From Phyllobacterium endophyticum (GTDB taxonomy: Bacteria; Pseudomonadota; Alphaproteobacteria; Rhizobiales; Rhizobiaceae), in assembly GCF_003010935.1 (NCBI RefSeq), contig NZ_PGGN01000001.1, positions 1,178,001 through 1,242,000 of the forward strand: a DNA stretch of 64,000 nucleotides, written 5' to 3'. Made by a program: the position numbers and the translations under genes. The first letter of the stretch is position 1. Each line of letters starts with the position of its first letter. Positions 1 through 7,834 of this stretch are shown here, one piece after another. The notes under the pieces were generated by a model. The model saw only the letters and a program-made list of their open reading frames with translations. It was not told the DNA's origin and did no database searches.

Positions 1-579
1 GACGAGCTTCATCGGCTGGATGTGGCCGGTGCCCTTGTCATAGGTGCCGCCGAGATAGCGGGTCGAGCCAAGTCGCTCTGCCGTCTCATTCGCATCCATG
101 TAGTGGATGTGCGGATAACCGTAACGCGTTGCCATGAGTTCGGCATGTTCGCGATAGAGCTTGAGATAGCGCTTCTTGTGCACCACGGACATCTGCCCCG
201 GCACATATTCGATATCGATCTTGTGGGTCTCGGCGAATTGCAGGAGATGCGCTTTCGCCTCCTCGGCAAGGTCGAACAGCGCCTTGGCGCGGCTAAAACC
301 ATATTGCGCCTCGAGTTCTTCAGCCCAGGCGCGTTGGCCGGTGCCGAGTTGGCCGCCATTGCGCCCCGATGCACCGTCGCCAAACCGGAACGCCTCCAGC
401 AGCACGACGTCGGCGCCGGTCGCAGCAAGATGCACGGCGGCGGAAAGACCTGTGAACCCGCCGCCAATGATAACGACATCGGCGCTTCTCGATCCGTCCA
501 GCGCCGGATATTCGGTGCGGTCGGAAACCGCGGTTTCATACCAGGAAATGCCGGGGGAAATGGGCGATTGGTAGGGCAT
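1..579 (-). CDS. puuB: FAD-dependent oxidoreductase, gamma-glutamylputrescine oxidase-like (partial, 3' end cut by window edge)
   Basis: The first 193 codons are present and the frame is still open at base 1. The protein starts MPYQSPISPGISWYE and has a Rossmann dinucleotide-binding motif, VVIIGGGFTG, near residues 34-43, followed by GASGRNGGQ, the usual N-terminal layout of DAO-family flavoproteins such as PuuB/OrdL. By family, PuuB oxidises gamma-glutamylputrescine to gamma-glutamyl-aminobutyraldehyde, releasing ammonia and H2O2. The gene lies directly downstream of a PuuA-like synthetase on the same strand, which supports this role over other DAO enzymes such as sarcosine or glycine oxidases. 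A palindromic repeat separates the two genes. The catalytic C-terminal half is not visible, so substrate is inferred from context. Confidence 0.82.
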   Translation of the reverse strand, partial: MPYQSPISPGISWYETAVSDRTEYPALDGSRSADVVIIGGGFTGLSAAVHLAATGADVVLLEAFRFGDGASGRNGGQLGTGQRAWAEELEAQYGFSRAKALFDLAEEAKAHLLQFAETHKIDIEYVPGQMSVVHKKRYLKLYREHAELMATRYGYPHIHYMDANETAERLGSTRYLGGTYDKGTGHIQPMKLV

Positions 580-617
580 ATTTTGCGATCCGATTAGGAA
601 ATACTGGCGCTGCGTTT

Positions 618-748
618 ATCTCCCGCCTTGCGGGAGAGAAAGGATTTTCCTGGATTTAGCCTGTTTGCTAAATCCTTGGAAAATCCAGTGAGGGGGTAGT
701 CCGATGATTGCAAATCCCCTCGTTATCTCCTCCGCAAGGGAAGATAAG
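618..748. repeat. Compound palindromic intergenic repeat (copy A plus an inverted half copy)
   Basis: Bases 618-697 hold two consecutive hairpins: ATCTCCC/GGGAGA, then a long stem made of GGATTTTCCTGGATTTAGC and GCTAAATCCTTGGAAAATCC, followed by GAGGGGGT. Bases 715-748 repeat the outer parts in the opposite orientation (ATCCCCTCG, then a TTATCTCC...GGGAAGATAA hairpin) without the central stem. Copies of the same family lie at 13097, 13545 and 21506. It sits between puuA and the puuB-like gene, so if these are co-transcribed it will be part of the message and could act as a stability or processing site. Confidence 0.85.
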
Positions 749-753
749 CGGCA

Positions 754-2187
754 TCACACATTCAGCAGCAGGAACTCGCGTTCCCACGGGCTGATGACTT
801 CCATGAAGGTCTCGAACTCGGCGCGTTTTATTGCGGCGTAGGTGATGGCGAAGGATTCGCCCAGCATGGCCACCAGTTCCTTGTCCTGCTCGAACAGGAT
901 CGTTGCCTCGATCAACCCGCGCGGCAATTCGATCAGATTGTCGTTGACCGTCGTCGATGCGGGCTCATCCGGCTCAAGCCTGTTGTTCATGCCGATCAGG
1001 CCGCAGGCCAGCGATGCCGCCAGTGCCAGATAGGGGTTGGCATCGGAAGAGGGGATGCGGTTTTCGACACGCCGCGCCGCAGGGTCGGACCTCGGTACGC
1101 GAAATGCTGTCGTCCGGTTGTCGTAGCCCCATTTGACGTTCACCGGCGCGGAGGCGGCAGGTGTGAGGCGCCGGTAGGAATTCACATAAGGCGCGAACAT
1201 CACCAGCGAGGCGGGGACGTGCTTTTGCATGCCACCTATAAAGTGGCGGAATGCCGGACTTTCGGTGCCATCAGGGTTGGAAAAGACATTGCGCCCGGTC
1301 TTCTTGTCGATGATCGACTGATGAATGTGCATCGCCGAGCCGGGCTGGCCCTGGATCGGTTTTGCCATGAAGGTCGCATACATGTCGTGCTTGAGCGCCG
1401 CTTCGCGGATGGTGCGCTTGAACAGGAACACCTGGTCGGCAAGTTCGATCGGATCGCCGTGCCGCAGGTTGATTTCCAGCTGCGCGGCGCCTTCCTCATG
1501 GATCAGCGTGTCGATCTCGAGCCCCTGGCTTTCGGAGAAGTGGTAGATATCGTCTATCAGCTCGTCGAATTCATTGACTCCAGCGATGGAGTAACCCTGG
1601 CCGCCGCCAATGGCTCGCCCCGAGCGCCCGACCGGTGGCGTCAGCGGATAATCCGGATCCGGGTTTTTCCTGACAAGGTAAAACTCGATTTCCGGTGCGA
1701 CCACCGCTTTCAGGCCCTTTTTGGCATAGGCGGCCATGACGCGCTTCAATACGTTGCGCGGCGTAAATTCCACCGCCTCACCGTCCTTGTTGACGAGATC
1801 GCAGATGACCTGCGCCGTCGGGTCGCTTTCCCACGGAACTTCCGAGAGCGTCGAAAGATCGGGCATAAGCTTCAGATCGCCATCATCCTCCGGATAGGAA
1901 AAGCCATGCCCGTCCTCCGGATAGGAGCCGGAGATCGTCGCCATGAACACCGCGGACGGCAGCGCGAGCGACGTATTGGAAGTAAACTTCTTCGATGGCA
2001 TCATCTTGCCGCGCGCCACACCGGCCTGATCAGGGGTGATACATTCGATATCCTCGATATCCCGCCAGGCGAGCCATTCGGATGCCTCGCGCCAGTTTTT
2101 CACGCCGCGGGTCGCCTTGACATAGGCAGGCGTTCGCCGCCGCGGCGTGCTTCGTGCAGGTTTTTTCTCAGGAGTTTCTGAAGGCAT
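754..2187 (-). CDS. puuA: Gamma-glutamylputrescine synthetase (glutamine synthetase family)
   Basis: A 477-residue protein of the glutamine synthetase fold. Visible family features are the Glu-containing APEIEFYLV strand, HEEGAAQLEINL, GSAMHIHQS, and the ATP/glutamate-binding NSYRRLTPAASAPVNVKWG region followed by RTTAFRVPRS and ENRIPSSDANPYLA. The spacing and the lack of an adenylylation-loop tyrosine motif fit the PuuA/GlnT-like class rather than housekeeping GlnA. PuuA ligates glutamate to putrescine using ATP, the first step of the gamma-glutamylated putrescine pathway. The basic N-terminus (KKPARSTPRRRTPAYVKA) is an extension that may be disordered. The puuB-like gene follows downstream and a polyamine ABC importer lies 7 kb away, so putrescine is the likely substrate; another amine is possible. 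Confidence 0.85.
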   Translation of the reverse strand: MPSETPEKKPARSTPRRRTPAYVKATRGVKNWREASEWLAWRDIEDIECITPDQAGVARGKMMPSKKFTSNTSLALPSAVFMATISGSYPEDGHGFSYPEDDGDLKLMPDLSTLSEVPWESDPTAQVICDLVNKDGEAVEFTPRNVLKRVMAAYAKKGLKAVVAPEIEFYLVRKNPDPDYPLTPPVGRSGRAIGGGQGYSIAGVNEFDELIDDIYHFSESQGLEIDTLIHEEGAAQLEINLRHGDPIELADQVFLFKRTIREAALKHDMYATFMAKPIQGQPGSAMHIHQSIIDKKTGRNVFSNPDGTESPAFRHFIGGMQKHVPASLVMFAPYVNSYRRLTPAASAPVNVKWGYDNRTTAFRVPRSDPAARRVENRIPSSDANPYLALAASLACGLIGMNNRLEPDEPASTTVNDNLIELPRGLIEATILFEQDKELVAMLGESFAITYAAIKRAEFETFMEVISPWEREFLLLNV

Positions 2188-2532
2188 GGGGTACGGACCT
2201 GCTAATAGGATGAAAATGGTGCCTGAAACGGCAAGAAGGTGAGAGGAGGGGTGTTACCTCCGGACGAGAGGTTCGATACTGTAACTTGGCAAGGCCGTGT
2301 CGGAGCCCGCAGGAGGTATTTGCGCTCGCCTACTCTGTTGCACAGGCTTGGCAATCGATAAACATCGCCGCCTCTGCACCCCGTAAACGAACGATTGACC
2401 TCATACCCATTTGACCAGATTAACAGGTCAGCACCCCCATCACCAGATTTGATTGGTGGCGGGATGATAGAGCAAACAACTGTGACATGGGAAGCGCGAC
2501 AAAGAAAATTGTCGGCCACTCGTCTTGCGGCG
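2188..2532. other. 345-base gap upstream of puuA; possible structured leader
   Basis: No convincing gene is seen. The gap carries the puuA 5' region on the minus strand. At 2245-2261 GGAGG and CCTCC can pair around a 7-base loop, forming a small hairpin about 60 bases before the puuA start that would contain a Shine-Dalgarno-like GGAGG. I do not recognise a known riboswitch class. Confidence 0.4.
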
Positions 2533-3252
2533 CTAGCGGCGCAGATTGATCCCGAGAAGTCGCTTGAATTCTGCTTCGGCTACGCCATAAAAGCCGTTGG
2601 CCTCCGCAATCAGGCCCGGGCGGTCGATTATGGTTATCAGCCCGCGTTTTGAGCGGATCAACCGCTTGTCCTCGAGTACATGCAGCGTTTCAGTCACCCA
2701 GGGCCGTCTCACGCCCAGCATGATCGAGAGAAATTCGTGGGTAAGGACAATGTCGGGCCCATGGGCTCGGTCATGTACCATCAGCAGCCAGCGGGCCATC
2801 CGGGAGGAGACATCCGCCTGGCCATTGGCGAGCGCCGTCGAGGCCGTCTGGACGATCATCGCCTGCACGAAAAGCAGCAGATGGTCGCGGAGCGAGGTGC
2901 TGGCCTTTATCGCCTCGCGAAACCGGTCCGCGCTGATACTGTGGCCATAACCGGCCATCTGAACGTAAACATCATGCGGTGACTGGCTCGCTCCGAGAAT
3001 GACCGCAATGCCGGTTGCACCCTCATTTCCGCATATTCCCACTTCGATGTCGCGGCCATCCGGTATCTTGGCAACGATGGATGCCAATCCCGTTTCAAGG
3101 AAGAAAACGTCAGTGGCGGGTGTGTGTGCTTTTTCGAGTACCTGCCGCAGCGGCAATTGCAACGGTTCGAGATAGGGCGCCAACAAAGCAAAATCATCCG
3201 CACGCATGTGCCTGAGAAGCTTGTTCTCAAACGCGGATTGTTGTGCTGGCAT
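2533..3252 (-). CDS. Crp/Fnr family transcriptional regulator
   Basis: A 239-residue protein with an N-terminal cyclic-nucleotide-binding-type beta roll (DVFFLETGLASIVAKIPDGR, VGICGNEGATGI) and a C-terminal winged helix (SSRMARWLLMVHDR, LGVRRPWVTETLHVLEDKRLI). Start ATG at 3252 is chosen because GGGAATAGG precedes it and the upstream in-frame extension looks non-coding. The cysteine pattern of an Fe-S-binding FNR is absent (one Cys, in GICGNEG), so it is not an oxygen sensor of that type. The family is abundant in rhizobia and usually of unknown ligand. It reads toward puuA but is 345 bases from it, so co-transcription is not assumed. Confidence 0.85.
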   Translation of the reverse strand: MPAQQSAFENKLLRHMRADDFALLAPYLEPLQLPLRQVLEKAHTPATDVFFLETGLASIVAKIPDGRDIEVGICGNEGATGIAVILGASQSPHDVYVQMAGYGHSISADRFREAIKASTSLRDHLLLFVQAMIVQTASTALANGQADVSSRMARWLLMVHDRAHGPDIVLTHEFLSIMLGVRRPWVTETLHVLEDKRLIRSKRGLITIIDRPGLIAEANGFYGVAEAEFKRLLGINLRR

Positions 3253-3747
3253 CCTATTCCCTTTCCGCCGGGAACAAAGTGAATCCAGCGCACCATATCG
3301 GCATAAATATCGAAATAAAAAAAAGGCACAATGCATTGTCCGCTGATGGACAATCACGCTTCCTCAGCTTTGATATATTGCTGAAGAAAAGGCCTGAATT
3401 TTATTAGTGTGTATTATACTGCAAACTACAAGCTTAGAAAAATTTACTTTCACAAACTTGATTAACCCTGCATCGATCAACGTATATAGTTTGACCGATT
3501 ATCCTTGATTTCGTCGGTCCGCCCGTTGAGTAGGCTCAGGCCCTCTTGCGCAATGTGTACCGACGTGCCCTGTACAACTCGGACGTGAACGGCAGGGTTT
3601 GCGGTGCAGATACATACTTTCAGTAACGTTTCCTTACGGAACTTATATGTCTCTTGACGGACACAATTAACTAATTATATTGATGCAGTACAATTTAAAT
3701 ATTCATCACGTGCTTTTGTTTAGCTCTTTCTGAAGGGGTAGACTTGA
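3253..3747. other. 495-base AT-rich intergenic region
   Basis: The region is clearly more AT-rich than the surroundings. It holds the promoter side of the Crp/Fnr gene (minus strand) and the upstream side of two small plus-strand ORFs. No gene, tRNA or clear terminator is seen. Bases 3511-3600 are GC-richer and contain short inverted segments that could be a small RNA, but nothing recognisable. Confidence 0.4.
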
Positions 3748-3954
3748 ATGGAGAACGTTTACTATTTTTCCGGGTACAATATCTTGCCCTATTGCCAGAA
3801 GCGATATGTTGAGCAAGTGGACGCCGATGCCGACGGCTACCCGAGGGACTATCTGGTATCGGCCCTGACCAAGGGTAAATTTGCTAGAAAACATGCTCTT
3901 CGTAAAGCCAAAAGGCGCGAGCGCATGCATTTGAGATTCTTGAGGTGCTACTAG
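3748..3954 (+). CDS. Small hypothetical protein (68 aa)
   Basis: An open frame of 68 codons with a purine-rich GAAGGGG about 12 bases ahead of its ATG. The product has an aromatic N-terminus (MENVYYFSGYNILPYC) and a strongly basic C-terminal half (KGKFARKHALRKAKRRERM), which could bind nucleic acid, but no family is recognised. It sits 45 bases before another small ORF on the same strand. A longer minus-strand frame covers the same bases but has no ribosome binding site or recognisable protein. It may be a real short gene or chance; confidence is low. Confidence 0.35.
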   Translation: MENVYYFSGYNILPYCQKRYVEQVDADADGYPRDYLVSALTKGKFARKHALRKAKRRERMHLRFLRCY

Positions 3955-3999
3955 ACTGTCAGGCTGACGGCAACGCATGTATGACATGGGGAGGAGAAC

Positions 4000-4245
4000 A
4001 TGAGTATCCAGAAACCGATGCGTCCCACTGATTATCCAAACCGGGGCTTCGACTGCCAGTTGGCCCTGGACGCAGAATTCCGCCGCTCGATCGACATGCT
4101 TGCGGACGAGGCGGCAGAAGCAGGGTGGTCGACCGACGAAACCACCAGGGCGATCATCGGGCTCGCGCTTGCCTATGCCGCTGATCAGCGGATGGATCGT
4201 TCGATGGTATCGGCCATCAACATAAGGCGCTTGTTTTTGAACTGA
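4000..4245 (+). CDS. Small hypothetical protein (81 aa)
   Basis: A strong GGGGAGGAG Shine-Dalgarno lies just before the ATG at 4000. The product is acidic to neutral and predicted mainly helical: LDAEFRRSIDMLADEAAEAGWSTDETTRAIIGLALAYAADQRM. It resembles the short helical proteins of unknown function common in rhizobia, but I cannot name a domain. It is followed by a hairpin at 4320-4348 that could end its transcript. It may be co-transcribed with the 68-residue ORF upstream. Confidence 0.6.
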   Translation: MSIQKPMRPTDYPNRGFDCQLALDAEFRRSIDMLADEAAEAGWSTDETTRAIIGLALAYAADQRMDRSMVSAINIRRLFLN

Positions 4246-4319
4246 ACCGGTGATTGGAAGGCTGTGGTGCGAACGTCCTTCGGTTCGCCGCGTGGGGCCA
4301 AAGCCGCTCAATCATCGTT

Positions 4320-4348
4320 GCGTGGTCCGGCTAGGCGCCGGACCACGC
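4320..4348 (+). terminator. Strong GC hairpin downstream of the 81-aa ORF
   Basis: GCGTGGTCCGGC and GCCGGACCACGC form a perfect 12-bp stem around a 5-base loop. No U-run follows on the plus strand, so it may be a Rho-assisted or mRNA 3'-stabilising structure rather than a classical intrinsic terminator. Confidence 0.5.
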
Positions 4349-4366
4349 ACCCTTGGGTTGACAAAA

Positions 4367-4390
4367 CCGCCCGCGATTGTTCGCGGGCGG
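4367..4390 (-). terminator. Intrinsic terminator of the aceA transcript
   Basis: CCGCCCGCGA and TCGCGGGCGG form a 10-bp stem around a 4-base loop. Read on the minus strand the hairpin is followed by TTTTGT, so it terminates the leftward aceA/small-gene transcript, 46 bases after the 77-aa ORF. Confidence 0.75.
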
Positions 4391-4436
4391 TTCGCCTCGT
4401 CCTTCTGGCTCCAGACCGAGCCAAATGACGGCAAGG

Positions 4437-4670
4437 CTACTGTCTTGTCACCACGACAGGGATCAGAAGGTCGCCCCAGTTGCCGTCGCCGCCATGATGA
4501 CGGGCGGAGCGGACAAGCTCCACGGAGACACCGGCGTCAACCGCTTTCATCACCGATTGGTTGAGCCGGTGCAGGTCATTGGCGACCATGCGAATGACAG
4601 CCTGCTGGTCTGTGTTCATGGCCGATGACTGCTCTTCGGCCCGTTCCTTTACGCGTGTCTGCGGTGCCAT
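4437..4670 (-). CDS. Small conserved-type protein downstream of aceA (77 aa)
   Basis: A 77-residue ORF that starts 29 bases after aceA on the same strand and ends just before a terminator, so it is very probably in the aceA transcript. An AAGGAGGAT-type ribosome binding site precedes its ATG. The product (NDLHRLNQSVMKAVDAGVSVELVRSARHHGGDGNWGDLLIPVV) is amphipathic and soluble, with no recognised domain. Its fixed place behind isocitrate lyase suggests a role linked to acetate or fatty-acid growth, for example modulating AceA, but that is inference. Confidence 0.75.
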   Translation of the reverse strand: MAPQTRVKERAEEQSSAMNTDQQAVIRMVANDLHRLNQSVMKAVDAGVSVELVRSARHHGGDGNWGDLLIPVVVTRQ

Positions 4671-4699
4671 GATTTATCCTCCTTGGGATTTCCGTTGTT

Positions 4700-5989
4700 C
4701 TATTCTGCGGCCGGGCGGAATTGCGCCGTCTCGGTCGATTCCTTCATCGCCGTCGTCGATGACGTGCCGCCGGTGATGGCCAGCGAAACCGCATCGAAAT
4801 AGCCGGTGCCGACTTCGCGCTGGTGCTTGGTCGCGGTGTAGCCATTGACCTCCGCCGCAAATTCCGCCTCCTGCAACTCCGAATAGGCTGACATCTGCCG
4901 ATCCTTGTACCCGCGTGCGAGTTCGAACATGCCGAAATTCAGCTGATGGAAGCCGGCAAGCGTGATGAACTGGAACTTGTAGCCCATGGCCCCGAGCTCG
5001 CGCTGGAACCTGGCGATCGTCGCCTCGTCCAGGTGCTTCTTCCAATTGAAGGAAGGCGAGCAATTATAGGCGAGAAGCTTGTTCGGATGTTCCTTCCGCA
5101 CGCCTTCGGCAAAACGCCTTGCCTGTTCCAGATCAGGTTTTGAGGTTTCGCACCAGATCATGTCGCAGTAAGGGGCATAGGCGACGGCACGTGCGATACA
5201 AGGTTCAAGACCGTTCTTGACCTGGTAGAAACCTTCGGTCGTGCGTCCGGCATCGTAATCGACGAATGGCTGGTCGCGTTCGTCGATATCCGACGTCAGG
5301 AGCTTGGCAGCCTCCGCGTCCGTTCTGGCGATGACCAGGGTCGGCGTACCCATCACGTCGGCAGCGAGCCGCGCAGCATTCAGGTTGCGGATATGCGCCG
5401 CGGTCGGGATCAGCACCTTGCCGCCCAGATGTCCGCACTTCTTTTCCGAAGCGAGCTGATCTTCATAATGGACGCCGGCAGCGCCTGCCTCGATGAAGGC
5501 TTTCATGATTTCGAACGCATTGAGCGGTCCGCCAAAGCCGGCTTCCGCATCGGCGACGATAGGCGCGAACCAGGTGTCGACGGAAAGGCCTTTTCCCTCG
5601 GCCGTCTCGATCTGGTCAGCGCGCTGCAGCGTCTTGTTTATCCGTTTGGCCAGTTCCGGCGCCGCATTTGCGGGGTAGAGCGACTGATCAGGATACATGG
5701 CTGAAGCCGTGTTTGCATCGGCAGCAACCTGCCATCCGGAAAGATAGATCGCCTTGAGGCCTGCACGAACCATCTGCATAGCCTGGTTGCCCGAAAGAGC
5801 TCCCAGTGCATTGACGAAACCATCTTCGTGGATGAGCTTCCAGAGCCGGTTGGCGCCGTTTTCAGCGAGAGTATACTTGATCTGAACCGAGCCGCGCAGT
5901 CGCTGGACATCGTCAGGTGAATAGGGGCGTGCGATTCCGTCATAGCGGCCCTCCGGTGCGTTTGGTACCAGGTTGTAAAAATCAGTCAT
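4700..5989 (-). CDS. aceA: Isocitrate lyase
   Basis: A 429-residue protein with the family signature [14 protein letters not shown] (catalytic Cys in the KKCGH loop) and flanking metal and substrate residues ([27 protein letters not shown]). It splits isocitrate into glyoxylate and succinate, the first glyoxylate-shunt step. Start ATG 5989 is preferred over the in-frame ATG at 6001 because GGAGAT lies 8 bases before it and the length matches rhizobial AceA. The gene is divergent from a ScfR/RamB-like regulator and ends in a transcript with the 77-aa ORF. No malate synthase gene is visible here. Confidence 0.97.
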   Translation of the reverse strand: MTDFYNLVPNAPEGRYDGIARPYSPDDVQRLRGSVQIKYTLAENGANRLWKLIHEDGFVNALGALSGNQAMQMVRAGLKAIYLSGWQVAADANTASAMYPDQSLYPANAAPELAKRINKTLQRADQIETAEGKGLSVDTWFAPIVADAEAGFGGPLNAFEIMKAFIEAGAAGVHYEDQLASEKKCGHLGGKVLIPTAAHIRNLNAARLAADVMGTPTLVIARTDAEAAKLLTSDIDERDQPFVDYDAGRTTEGFYQVKNGLEPCIARAVAYAPYCDMIWCETSKPDLEQARRFAEGVRKEHPNKLLAYNCSPSFNWKKHLDEATIARFQRELGAMGYKFQFITLAGFHQLNFGMFELARGYKDRQMSAYSELQEAEFAAEVNGYTATKHQREVGTGYFDAVSLAITGGTSSTTAMKESTETAQFRPAAE

Positions 5990-6140
5990 TATAATCTCCA
6001 CGAAGCGTTTTAACTCGCCGCAGCCTGTTCAATAGGCACAGTTTCAAGACTGCGTTGATGTGACTAGATTTACATTGCAGCGCGATATCATCCAGAAAAA
6101 TCGCGTGTTTGGGCCAATTTATCGAGTTATTCTGTTGTGT

Positions 6141-6171
6141 GTTTGACAAATCGCGTTTGTAAATTTGTAAA
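6141..6171. promoter_or_regulatory. Iterated TTTGNNAA-type motifs in the aceA / ScfR-like intergenic region
   Basis: GTTTGACAAA (6141-6150), GTTTGTAAA (6155-6163) and ATTTGTAAA (6163-6171) are three closely spaced near-copies. They resemble the AATTTGCAAA-type operator known for RamB, the actinobacterial ScfR regulator of aceA. Their position between aceA and a divergent ScfR-like gene fits a shared operator; binding is inferred. Confidence 0.5.
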
Positions 6172-6247
6172 TGTTGTAATATTCTGGCATGGAAGCGAAA
6201 TGTGTAAAATCTTGTCATCATCACGATGTACGCAACAGTGAGGCTCA

Positions 6248-7690
6248 ATGGCTGAGGGCAAGATATTCGCCGGTCCGCGCATCAGGCGCATCCGCAATGA
6301 GCGGGGCCTGACCCAGACATTCATGGCCGAGGCTCTGGGTATTTCGCCGTCCTATCTCAATCTCATCGAGCGCAACCAGCGCCCGCTGACGGTTCAATTG
6401 CTGCTGAAACTCTCCTCAACCTACAAGATCGAGCTCGATACGCTGCAGATGGAGACCGGTTCCTCCATGGTTGCGCTGAAGGAGGTTTTTTCCGATCCGC
6501 TGCTTAATGGCGAATTGCCGGGAGACCAGGAGCTCATCGAAATCAGCGATGCGGCGCCGAATGCTGCCGCTGGAATTGTCAAGCTCTACCGCGCCTACAA
6601 GGAACAGCAGGGTAGGCTCTCTGATCTGTCGGAACTTCTCGCCAGGGATGGGCGTGCCCCGGCCCTGTCGGCCACGCGTCTGCCCCTGAACGAAGTGCGC
6701 GAGTTGCTCGAGCGCCGGCCCAATCATTTCCCCCGCATCGAGGGTGAGGTTGACAGTTTCACCAGCCTGATCAAGCCCGGTGACGATCTGCTCGGCGCGC
6801 TAAAAGCCTGGTTGAAGAGCGAACACGGCATTTCGGTGCGGGTGCTTCCGGTGGCGACAATGCCGAACTGGCGTCGCCGCTACGACCGTCACTCGCAGCG
6901 CCTGTTCATTTCCGAGCGGCTTTCGCCCTTCGATCAATTGCGCGAAGTAGCGATGGAAGCGGCGCTCATGCGCATGCAGGTGATCATCGCAGCGGAAATC
7001 AATGACCTCAAGCTGTCGTCCGACGAGGCGAGGCGTATCGCGCGATTCGAACTCGGGCGCTATGCGGCGCATGCGCTGATGATGCCGTACCAGTCGTTTC
7101 AGGCCGCCGCCATTCGTGCCCGCTACGATGTCGATGTGTTGCGCTCGCGCTTCAATGTCTCGTTTGAACAGGCGGCAAACCGCCTCACGACCCTTGCCGG
7201 CAGACAAGACATTCCCTTCTTCATGCTGGAGGTCGATCACGCGGGTAATCGCTTCCGCAGGGCAGGGGCGCAAGGTTTCCCGCAGTCGCGCTTTGGCGGC
7301 GATTGCCCAAGGCTCCCCGTTCACGCGGCATTCGCCCAGCCCGGGCAAATCCTTGTAGAGGCGCTGGAAATGCCGGATGGCGCCGAGTTTCTAACGATCG
7401 CCCGTACGCTTGAAGGCCCGCAGGGCGCTTTCAACGAGCGCCCACGCCGCACCGCCATTCTTCTTGGCACAGATATCGAATTCGCCGACCAGACCGTCTA
7501 TGGCGGCGCGCTCGGCAACAGGAGCATCAGCGCGCCGCCGCTCGGCAAGTTCGTTGGCTCGACGCCTGTGGGCCCCGCGTGCCGCCTGTGCGAACGTGCT
7601 GCCTGCCTTTCCCGCGCCGAACCGCCGGTGACACGGCCGCTGGGGCTCGATGAGATGGTCACAGGGCTGAGCGCGTTCGATTTCCAATAA
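6248..7690 (+). CDS. ScfR/RamB-like XRE-family transcriptional regulator of acyl-CoA/glyoxylate metabolism
   Basis: A 480-residue protein with an N-terminal XRE helix-turn-helix (residues about 8-65: RIRRIRNERGLTQTFMAEAL, SPSYLNLIERNQRPL), a central ImmA/IrrE-like segment without an HExxH motif, and a C-terminal DUF2083-type sensory region ending in a C-x2-C-x4-C motif (CRLCERAACLSRAEPP, about residues 445-460). This architecture is that of the short-chain fatty acyl regulators (ScfRs), which include RamB of Corynebacterium and Mycobacterium, controllers of isocitrate lyase. Divergence from aceA with iterated motifs between them supports aceA as target. Whether it activates or represses cannot be told from sequence. 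Confidence 0.88.
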   Translation: MAEGKIFAGPRIRRIRNERGLTQTFMAEALGISPSYLNLIERNQRPLTVQLLLKLSSTYKIELDTLQMETGSSMVALKEVFSDPLLNGELPGDQELIEISDAAPNAAAGIVKLYRAYKEQQGRLSDLSELLARDGRAPALSATRLPLNEVRELLERRPNHFPRIEGEVDSFTSLIKPGDDLLGALKAWLKSEHGISVRVLPVATMPNWRRRYDRHSQRLFISERLSPFDQLREVAMEAALMRMQVIIAAEINDLKLSSDEARRIARFELGRYAAHALMMPYQSFQAAAIRARYDVDVLRSRFNVSFEQAANRLTTLAGRQDIPFFMLEVDHAGNRFRRAGAQGFPQSRFGGDCPRLPVHAAFAQPGQILVEALEMPDGAEFLTIARTLEGPQGAFNERPRRTAILLGTDIEFADQTVYGGALGNRSISAPPLGKFVGSTPVGPACRLCERAACLSRAEPPVTRPLGLDEMVTGLSAFDFQ

Positions 7691-7834
7691 GATCTTTTTG
7701 TCATGGCGCAGGCACATGTTCGCCCTGATGCAGCTCAACTGACGTTCGCGATAGCGGCATCGTGGCGCTAAACCGACAATCAACGGTCGTTTTCCAGACT
7801 CAACCACCGCTGCAAGCTTGGCATTCTTGCGTCC

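Noticed and set aside
1219-2181. Long plus-strand open frame of 320 codons
   Set aside because: It is the antisense of puuA; a consequence of GC-rich third positions, not a gene.
2202-2519. Minus-strand ORF of 105 codons upstream of puuA
   Set aside because: Product is Cys/Ser/Arg-rich without family resemblance and lies in a probable leader; codon use is not like neighbours.
3460-3485. FNR-box-like TTGAT...ATCAA upstream of the Crp/Fnr gene
   Set aside because: The half sites are 13 bases apart rather than 4, so they do not form an FNR/FixK-type palindrome.
3706-4311. Long minus-strand open frame (about 200 codons)
   Set aside because: It overlaps an 81-aa ORF with a much better ribosome site, has no ribosome binding site of its own, and its product shows no coherent domain; treated as a shadow.
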